A DNA stretch of 5,339 bases from Nocardia sp. (GTDB lineage Bacteria; Actinomycetota; Actinomycetes; Mycobacteriales; Mycobacteriaceae): positions 1-5,339 of the forward strand of contig JABFXT010000306.1 in assembly GCA_013361595.1 (NCBI GenBank). The letters are read 5' to 3'. Each line of letters opens with the position of its first letter. Positions within the stretch are counted from its first letter, which is position 1. Positions 1-5,339 of the stretch are shown here, piece after piece. Made by a program: the position numbers and the translations under genes. The notes beneath the pieces were generated by a model. It did no database searches, had not been told where the DNA came from, and saw nothing but the letters and a program-made list of their open reading frames with translations.

Positions 1-756
1 CTGACCGTCGCGTTCGACCGGCCGGCCGAGCCGGGAGATATCGGTAAGCCGATGCTGCTCGCCCGCGGTGGCAGTGGTCCCACCGTGGTCTGTGTGCCGT
101 CCTTCCTGATCGGCAACGGGCCGCACCAGTTCGGGAAACTGGCCCGCGAACTCGGGCCCGAGTTCGGTGTGTACGCGCTGTGGCTACCCGGTACCCGGCC
201 GGGGCAGCCGCTGCCCTCGTCATGGGACGGGCTGCTCGACCAGCTCGCCGACGTCACCCTGGAGACGGTCGGCGCCGGTGCGTTCGTACTGGCCGGATAC
301 TCGATCGGCGGGGCACTCGCGCACGGGCTCGCGGGCCGGCTCACCGAACGGGGACGGGCGCCGCTGGGGGTCGCGATGATCGACACCTATTCACCCGACG
401 ACGAAGCGGGCAATCGGGCGGTGTTCGCCAGCGCGCTCGGCCTGGCCCTGGACAGCGGCCACGAACTGATCGCCGTGGACGACCGCTCGCTGGTGGTGAT
501 GGCCGATTACGCCAGGGTCTACGGGAGCCGCCCGGCGCTGCCGATCTCCGCCCCGACCCTGGTGCTCCGGGCCACCACCACGATGCCGGGCCTGGATCTG
601 CCCGAACCGATCCCGGCCTGGCAGCACCGCGGCGCCACCGTCGAGATACCGGCGGACCACCTCACCGTCATCGACGCCGCGATACCGGTGGTGGCCGACC
701 GGCTGCGGCAATGGCTCGACTCGATCAGCGAGCCGGCCGGGGAGCCGCCCTCCTGA
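1..756 (+). CDS. C-terminal thioesterase domain of a modular type I PKS (5' end outside window)
   Basis: This is the last part of a PKS protein: an alpha/beta-hydrolase thioesterase that takes the full-length chain from the final ACP and releases it by macrolactonisation or hydrolysis. The reading frame is open from base 1 (251 codons seen), so the Met at 52 is probably internal and the true start lies upstream. Visible marks are the oxyanion-side [15 protein letters not shown] segment (about 88-132), the nucleophile elbow GYSIGG with Ser at 301-303, Asp in MIDTYSP at 382-384, and His in ADHLT at 658-660. The Ser-Asp spacing of 27 residues equals that of the DEBS thioesterase, and Asp-His (92) is close to its 90. 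The elbow has Tyr where many PKS thioesterases have His (GHSxG). No ACP is in view, so a stand-alone type II thioesterase cannot be fully excluded. The open frame upstream and the GPHQF-type N-terminal segment favour a terminal PKS domain. TGA is at 754-756. Confidence 0.87.
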   Translation: MTVAFDRPAEPGDIGKPMLLARGGSGPTVVCVPSFLIGNGPHQFGKLARELGPEFGVYALWLPGTRPGQPLPSSWDGLLDQLADVTLETVGAGAFVLAGYSIGGALAHGLAGRLTERGRAPLGVAMIDTYSPDDEAGNRAVFASALGLALDSGHELIAVDDRSLVVMADYARVYGSRPALPISAPTLVLRATTTMPGLDLPEPIPAWQHRGATVEIPADHLTVIDAAIPVVADRLRQWLDSISEPAGEPPS

Positions 757-761
757 CCGGC

Positions 762-780
762 GCGGTCCGGCGCGGACCGC
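762..780 (+). terminator. Candidate GC-rich hairpin terminator after the TE gene
   Basis: GCGGTCCG (762-769) and CGGACCGC (773-780) form a perfect 8-bp stem with a 3-nt loop, starting 5 nt after the TGA of the thioesterase gene. No U-tract follows, which is common for hairpin terminators proposed in high-GC actinomycetes but weakens the call. A second, weaker hairpin follows directly: CCGGCG at 782-787 with CGCCGG at 793-798. It could equally be an mRNA-stability or processing element in a transcript that continues into the next PKS gene on the same strand. Confidence 0.4.
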
Positions 781-849
781 TCCGGCGTGCGCCGCCGGTC
801 CGGTCATATCGATCACCCCACAGAGCTTTTCAGCGAATTCGGCAAGATT

Positions 850-856
850 GAGGAAA
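850..856 (+). promoter_or_regulatory. Ribosome binding site of the loading-module PKS gene
   Basis: GAGGAAA lies with its GAGG core 6 nt before the ATG at 860, a normal Shine-Dalgarno distance. This decides the start. The in-frame TTG at 848 overlaps this site and is not a plausible start. ATG 860 puts the conserved EIAIVGMSC opening of the ketosynthase at residue 7, with no N-terminal docking domain, as expected for the first protein of an assembly line. Confidence 0.75.
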
Positions 857-859
857 CCC

Positions 860-1558
860 ATGGTCGAGTCGGCGAATGAGATCGCCATTGTCGGTATGTC
901 GTGCCGGATGCCCGGCGCCGCCGACCTGGACGCGTTCTGGCGGCTGCTGCGCGAAGGGCGCGACGCCGTCGGTGCGGCGCCCGCCGATCGCGCGGGTCTG
1001 GGTGAAACGGCCGGTTTCCTCGAATCGGCTTCGGAATTCGACGCCGGATTCTTCGGGGTATCGCCCAACGAGGCGCGTGCGATCGATCCGCAGCAGCTGC
1101 TCGGCCTCGAACTGAGCTGGGAGGCACTGGAAGACGCGGGGTACCGGGACCGGGACGGCGGCCGGGTCGGGGTGTTCCTGGCCGGATCGGGTACCGATTT
1201 CGCCGAGCTGGTGGCCGCACAGGGTGTCGCGGCGATCGGCCGGTATTCGCTGCCGGGGGTCGGGCGGGGCGTGACGGCCAACCGGATCTCCAACCATTAC
1301 GGATTCACCGGTCCGAGCCTCGTCGTGGACAGCGGCCAGTCCTCGTCCCTGGTCGCGGTGCATCTGGCCTGTGAATCGCTGCGCAGCGGCGAATCCGCGG
1401 TGCGCGCTACGAACAGTTCGGCGCCCATTCACCGTCGGGCAGATGCTTCACCTTCGACAGCCGCGCCGACGGCACCGTCCGCGGCGAAGGCGGCGGCATG
1501 GTGGTGCTCAAACCGCTGGCGCGCGCCGTCGCGGACGGCGACCGGGTCTACGCGGTGA
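860..1558 (+). CDS. PKS loading-module protein, N-terminal KSQ fragment, cut short by a frameshift
   Basis: This is the 5' part of a type I PKS gene, encoding the first half of a KSQ domain, the ketosynthase-like decarboxylase of loading modules. The frame carries [13 protein letters not shown] (residues 7-19), [33 protein letters not shown] and [25 protein letters not shown]. The nucleophile position is Gln (1337-1339) instead of Cys, the diagnostic KSQ change. Homology stops at about 1402. Beyond that the frame gives low-complexity Arg/Ala/Ser sequence unlike any ketosynthase and ends at TGA 1556-1558, for a 232-residue product from ATG 860. The rest of the same protein continues in frame 1 from about 1408. 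The intact gene would be one open frame from 860 past the window end. As written, this fragment lacks both KS histidines and would not fold as a thiolase domain. Confidence 0.85.
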   Translation: MVESANEIAIVGMSCRMPGAADLDAFWRLLREGRDAVGAAPADRAGLGETAGFLESASEFDAGFFGVSPNEARAIDPQQLLGLELSWEALEDAGYRDRDGGRVGVFLAGSGTDFAELVAAQGVAAIGRYSLPGVGRGVTANRISNHYGFTGPSLVVDSGQSSSLVAVHLACESLRSGESAVRATNSSAPIHRRADASPSTAAPTAPSAAKAAAWWCSNRWRAPSRTATGSTR

Positions 1559-2070
1559 TCCGCGGTAGCGCGGTCAACAGCGGCAACGAGCGGCGGGTAC
1601 TGAGCGCCCCGAGTACGGCCGCGCAGGTGGCGGTCCTGCGGGACGCGCTCGCGGCTGCCGCGGTGGCACCGGCGACCGTGGACTACGTGGAACTGCACGG
1701 CACCGGAACACCCGCGGGCGATCCGGTCGAGGCGGCCGCGCTCGGGCAGATCTACGGGACCGGCCGGGGCGAGACCGCCCGGCTGCGGGTCGGTTCGGTG
1801 AAAACCAATATCGGCCATCTGGACAGCGCCGCCGGAATCGCCGGACTGATCAAAACCGCCCTGTGCCTGCGGCATCGGGAGCTCGCGCCCAGCCTGAACT
1901 TCGTCTCCCCGAATCCACGGATCCCGATGGCGGAACTCGGGTTACGGGTCCCGACCGGCACCGAGGAATGGTCCGTCGCGGGTACCGGAGCCGGTGCGCC
2001 GCGGCGTGCGGGGGTGTCGTCCTTCGGTATGGGTGGGACGAACGCCCATCTGGTCCTGGAGGAAGCCCCT
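875..2070 (+). other. KSQ domain (decarboxylating ketosynthase-like), frame-disrupted
   Basis: The KSQ decarboxylates the (methyl)malonyl group on the loading ACP to make the starter acyl chain, and it does not condense. Gln at 1337-1339 in DSGQSSS replaces the catalytic Cys. The two histidines that drive decarboxylation are present: VELHGTGT (His 1696-1698) and [12 protein letters not shown] (His 1816-1818). The domain closes with [18 protein letters not shown]. Its span is 1196 nt, not a multiple of three, because of the deletion at about 1403-1407. Function is expected only if the frame break is an artefact. Confidence 0.88.
1403..1407 (+). other. Frame break and internal deletion within the KSQ domain
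   Basis: Frame 2 reads KS sequence up to GESAV (last codon 1400-1402). Frame 1 reads KS sequence from [13 protein letters not shown] (first codon 1408-1410). Only 5 nt separate them. In KS1 of this window the same interval, between GETAL and [13 protein letters not shown], holds 17 residues (51 nt) that include the conserved AGGV segment. The KSQ copy therefore appears to lack about 46 nt, which removes AGGV and shifts the frame. The sequence at the break is a short GC alternation (GTGCGCGC), a plausible site for slippage or for mis-assembly. Confidence 0.8.
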
Positions 2071-5000
2071 GCCCCGGTGCCCGCCGCGCAGCACCGGGCA
2101 GAAATGGTCGATGGATCGCCGGTGACCTGGGTGCTGTCCGGTCATACCCCGGCCGCGCTGCGGGACCAGGCGGCGCGGTTGCGGGAACGGGTGGCGGGGA
2201 GCCCGGAGCTCGACGCGACCGATATCGCGAAATCGCTGTGGTACACCCGCACGCCGCTGGAGTGGCGGGCGGCGGTGGTGGGGTCCGACAGCACCCGGAT
2301 GACTGCCGGTCTGGCCGCACTGCTCGAGCCCGCGGCCGAATCCGGTACGGACGCCGTGGTCACCGGCCGCGCCGCCGAGCGGCGCGCGGTCTTCGTCTTC
2401 CCCGGACAGGGCAGCCAGTGGCTGGGTATGGGCGCCGGACTGCTGGCATCCAGCGCGGTGTTCGCCGCGGCGATCGCGGAATGCGAGACGGCGCTGGCGC
2501 CCTACGTCGACTGGTCGCTGACCGAGGTGTTGCGCGGGGCGCCGGGCGCGGCATCGCTGGAACGGGTGGAGGTCGTACAACCGGCCCTGTTCGCGATGCT
2601 GGTATCGCTGGCGCGGATGTGGCAGGCCGCCGGGGTACACCCCGCGGCCGTCGTCGGTCATTCGCAGGGCGAGATCGCGGCGGCGGTCGTAGCGGGTGGT
2701 CTGTCGCTGGCCGACGGGGCCCGGGTGGTGGCGCTGCGTTCCCGGGCTGTCGCGGAGGTGCTGGCGGGGTCGGGCGGGATGGCCTCGGTCGGCTCGTCGG
2801 CGCCGGAGGTGGCGCGCCGGCTCGCGGCCTTCGGCGGCCGGCTCTCGGTGGCGGCGGTCAACGGTCCGGGACAGACCGTGGTCTCCGGGGCGGCGGACGC
2901 ACTCGGCGAATTCCTCGACGGGTGTGCCGCCGAAGGTGTGTGGGCCAGACGGATTCCGGTGGACTACGCGTCGCATTCGGCCGCGGTCGAACAGCTCCGG
3001 GACCGGATCCTGGCCGATCTGGCCCCGGTGCGTCCCGGAACCGGGACGGTGCCGTTCTTCTCGACGGTGACCGCGGAATTCTTGGATACCGCGGCCCTGG
3101 ACGCTGGGTATTGGTACCGGGGGCTGCGCGAGGAGGTGCGGTTCGCCGCGGCGATCGATGCGCTGCTGGCGGCGGATATGAACGCGTTCGTCGAGATCAG
3201 CCCCCATCCGGTGCTGGTGTCGGCGATCGAACTGAGCGCGGATACGGCGGGCCGGGCCGACCGGGTCGCGGTGCTGGGGACGCTGCGCCGTGACCAGGGC
3301 GGATCCGCGCAGTTCGCGACGGCGGTGGCGCAGGCGTACTGCGCGGGGTTCGATGTGGTGCCGGTGCCGCAAACCCGGGCATTCGATCGGGTGGACCTGC
3401 CGGTGTACGCCTTCCAGCGGCGTCGGTGCTGGACGCCCGCGATCACGGCCGTCCCGCAGTCGACGCCCGGTGCGATAGCGGAAACTGCTGCGGTGGAACC
3501 GGATCCGGGCACATCGGACGAGACCCTGGCCGCCCCGGTACCGGACAGTCCGCTCGCGGCCCGGCTGTTCGCCGCCGCCGAACGGGAGCGTGAACCGCTG
3601 CTGCTGGGGATCGTCGCGGAGCAGGCGGCCGCGGTACTCGGCCACGACTCCGCCGGTGAGATCCACCCCGACCGGCCCTTCACCGCGTTCGGATTCGATT
3701 CGCTGACCGGGCAGCAACTGCGCAACCGGTTGGTCGCGGCGACCGGCCTGCCGCTGCCCGCGACCTTGATCTTCGACCGGCCGACCCCATTGGCGGTGGC
3801 CCGGTTGCTGCGCGCGCGGCTGGAAGGCGCGGCCCCGGCCGCGAGCCGGGTCGCGGCCCGGATGCGGTCGGAGGAACCGATCGCCATCGTCGGTATCGGC
3901 TGCCGCTTCCCCGGCGGGGTGGCCTCGGCCGAGGACCTGTGGGAACTGCTCGCCGCGGGCCGTGACGCGATCACCCCGTTTCCGGCCGACCGGGGCTGGG
4001 AGCTGGATCGGCTGTTCGATCCGGACCCGGACCGGCCCGGCACGGTGTACACCCGGGCAGGCGGATTCCTCACCGGTGCGGCGGATTTCGATGCGGGATT
4101 CTTCGGTATCGGCCCCCGCGAGGCGGCCGCGATGGATCCACAGCAGCGCCTGATGCTGGAGGCGTCCTGGGAGGCACTCGAGGACGCCGGTATCGATCCG
4201 GCTGTCCTGCGCGGCACCGACGCGGGCGTCTATGTCGGCGCGTCCTCCTCGGGTTACCGGCGCGGTGTGACCGGCGAATACGAGGGATTCCGGCTCACCG
4301 GGACCTCGCACAGCGTGATATCCGGCCGGGTCGCCTATGTATTCGGGCTGGAAGGTCCCGCGGTCACCGTGGATACCGCGTGCTCGTCGTCGCTGGTCGC
4401 GCTGCACCTGGCATGTCAGGCACTGCGGCGGGGTGAGACCGCGCTGGCGCTGGCGGGTGGGGTGAGCGTCTCGGCGAGCCCGAGCCTGTTCGTGGATTTC
4501 TCCCGGCAGCGCGGATTGGCGCCGGACGGCCGCTGCAAGGCGTTCGCGGCCGCCGCCGACGGTGTCGCGTGGTCCGAGGGCGTCGGGGTGCTGGTGCTCG
4601 AACGGTTGTCGGAGGCGCGCAGCCGCGGGCACGAGGTGCTGGCCGTGATCCGGGGTGCCGCGGTGAACCAGGACGGCGCGAGCAACGGTCTGACCGCGCC
4701 GAACGGCCCGTCACAGGAGCGGGTGATCGCGGCGGCGCTGGCCGACGCCGGCCTGCGGCCCGCGGATGTGGATGCGGTGGAGGCGCACGGTACGGGGACG
4801 ACGCTGGGCGATCCGATCGAGGCACAGGCCCTGATCGCCGCCTACGGATCCGAGCGCGCCGAACCGTTGCGGATCGGTTCGCTGAAATCGAATATCGGGC
4901 ACGCCGTCGCGGCGGCCGGTATCGGCGGCGTGATCAAGATGGTGGCCGCGCTGCGGCACGAGACCCTGCCGCGCACGCTGCACGTGGATGCGCCGACCCC

Positions 5001-5339
5001 GCATGTGGACTGGTCGGCCGGTGCGGTGCGGTTGCTGACCGAGGCCGAACCGTGGCCGGTGTCGGCGCGGGTCCGGCGCGCGGGGATCTCATCGTTCGGG
5101 ATCAGCGGCACCAATGCGCATGTGATCCTCGAGGAGGCGCCGGTCGAACCGGCCGCGGCCGTCGATATCGCGCCCCGGGACACCCCCGGGAAACTACCGT
5201 TGCTGATCTCGGCGAAATCCCCGACGGCGCTGCGGGCGCAGGCCGGGCGGCTGCGGCAGTGGCTGATCGAGCGGCCCGGCGCCGATCCGGCCGCCGTCGC
5301 GCGGGCACTGATCGAGACGCGGGCCGCATTCTCCCATCG
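1408..5339 (+). CDS. Type I PKS, remainder of loading module (KSQ C-term, AT, ACP) and KS of module 1; continues past window
   Basis: Frame 1 is open without a stop from 1375 to the window end, and 1310 codons from 1408 read as PKS sequence. This is the continuation of the gene starting at 860, joined across the frame break. No start codon occurs in this frame before ATG 1498, and that Met lies inside the conserved RGEGGGM segment of the KS, so independent translation is unlikely. Domains in order are the KSQ C-terminal part (to about 2070), KS-AT linker (2071-2385), AT (2386-3300), post-AT linker ending FQRRRCW (to 3432), a Pro/Ala-rich linker, ACP (3583-3828) and KS1 (3871-5142), then the linker toward the module 1 AT. 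No KR, DH or ER lies in the loading module, as expected. The predicted role is to build a propionyl starter and begin chain extension. The product is cytosolic, with no signal peptide or membrane segment seen. Confidence 0.88.
2386..3300 (+). other. Loading acyltransferase domain, predicted methylmalonyl-CoA specific
   Basis: The AT moves an extender acyl group from CoA to the loading ACP. The domain opens with [11 protein letters not shown]. The active Ser (2662-2664) lies in GHSQGE, where Gln after Ser is typical of methylmalonyl ATs and Ile or Val of malonyl ATs. RVEVVQ (2563-2580) fits the methylmalonyl pattern upstream of the active site. YASH (2965-2976) is the methylmalonyl form of the specificity motif (malonyl: HAFH), and its last His is catalytic. 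Three independent signatures agree. With KSQ this predicts a propionyl starter. The domain ends near [10 protein letters not shown] and TLRRDQG. Confidence 0.9.
3583..3828 (+). other. Loading-module acyl carrier protein domain
   Basis: A helical carrier domain of about 82 residues. The phosphopantetheine attachment Ser is at 3700-3702 in GFDSL, followed by [19 protein letters not shown] and [12 protein letters not shown], the usual end of a PKS ACP. It holds methylmalonyl and then propionyl before transfer to KS1. A Pro/Ala/Glu-rich flexible stretch (about 3436-3560) separates it from the post-AT linker. All ACP landmarks are intact. Confidence 0.92.
3871..5142 (+). other. Ketosynthase domain of extension module 1 (complete)
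   Basis: This KS accepts the starter on Cys and performs the first decarboxylative condensation. It is a full-length domain of 424 residues, opening with [16 protein letters not shown]. The catalytic Cys is at 4381-4383 in DTACSSSL, and the histidines are in VEAHGTGT (His 4786-4788) and [12 protein letters not shown] (His 4900-4902). It ends with [18 protein letters not shown]. The segment [20 protein letters not shown] (4441-4503) is the part missing from the upstream KSQ. After 5142 the frame continues as a normal KS-AT linker ([20 protein letters not shown]) to the window end, so an AT is expected next. Confidence 0.93.

Noticed and set aside
803..849. Promoter in the slightly AT-richer stretch before the second PKS gene.
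   Set aside because: No convincing -10/-35 pair with proper spacing could be seen. The gene may simply be co-transcribed with the upstream PKS gene.
848..859. TTG at 848 as start of the loading-module gene.
   Set aside because: The ribosome binding site GAGGAAA (850-856) overlaps this codon and is correctly spaced for the ATG at 860.
1498..1510. Internal translation restart at ATG 1498 (preceded by GAAGG) after the frame break.
   Set aside because: The Met and the purine-rich codons before it encode the conserved RGEGGGM segment of ketosynthases, so the apparent signal is explained by coding. A product starting there would also lack half the KS.
1863..3293. 476-codon open frame on the + strand in frame 3.
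   Set aside because: It overlaps the frame 1 AT and KS-AT linker, whose conserved motifs are unambiguous. The frame 3 translation is low-complexity Gly/Arg sequence.
1942..4632. Very long antisense open frame (896 codons) on the - strand, with further long - strand frames at 391-1293 and 2964-4217.
   Set aside because: They lie opposite well-supported PKS domains. Their translations are rich in Arg, Pro, Gly and Ala with no recognisable domain. Long antisense frames are expected in high-GC coding DNA.
1120..5142. Repeated sequence between the KSQ and KS1 regions, such as the GAGGCACT-containing SWEALEDAG segments near 1130 and 4170.
   Set aside because: This is ordinary homology between two ketosynthase domains of the same gene, not a mobile or structural repeat.

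Overview
The window is part of a modular type I polyketide synthase (PKS) gene cluster from a high-GC actinomycete. The DNA is very GC-rich, with G or C at most third codon positions, and the domain sequences are actinobacterial in style. The codon texture (frequent GAT, GGT, ATC and TCG, with some ATA and TTG) looks more like Nocardia or a relative than a typical Streptomyces. That genus-level guess is weak.

Layout, all on the + strand. Positions 1-756 are the 3' end of a PKS gene whose product ends in a chain-releasing thioesterase (TE) with a complete Ser-Asp-His triad. A 103-bp intergenic gap follows. It holds a perfect 8-bp GC hairpin just after the stop codon and a good ribosome binding site for the next gene. 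From 860 to the window end runs a second PKS gene. It encodes a loading module, KSQ-AT-ACP, and then the complete ketosynthase of extension module 1. The window ends in the linker that leads to the module 1 acyltransferase.

How the parts would work. The first ketosynthase has Gln in place of the nucleophilic Cys (DSGQSSS), the hallmark of a decarboxylating KSQ. The loading AT carries three methylmalonyl-CoA signatures (RVEVVQ, GHSQG, YASH). Methylmalonyl would be loaded on the ACP and decarboxylated by KSQ to a propionyl starter, which is then passed to the active Cys of KS1. The TE at the left releases the finished chain from the last PKS protein, probably in the same pathway.

The main anomaly is a reading-frame break inside the KSQ domain at about 1403-1407. 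The protein runs in frame 2 up to that point and in frame 1 for the rest of the window. Compared with KS1, about 15 conserved residues (roughly 46 nt, not a multiple of three) are missing there. As written, translation from 860 stops at 1558, so the gene is either a real loss-of-function allele or carries a sequence or assembly error. Apart from this, the window is a recognisable PKS region, and I found no sign of an undescribed system.
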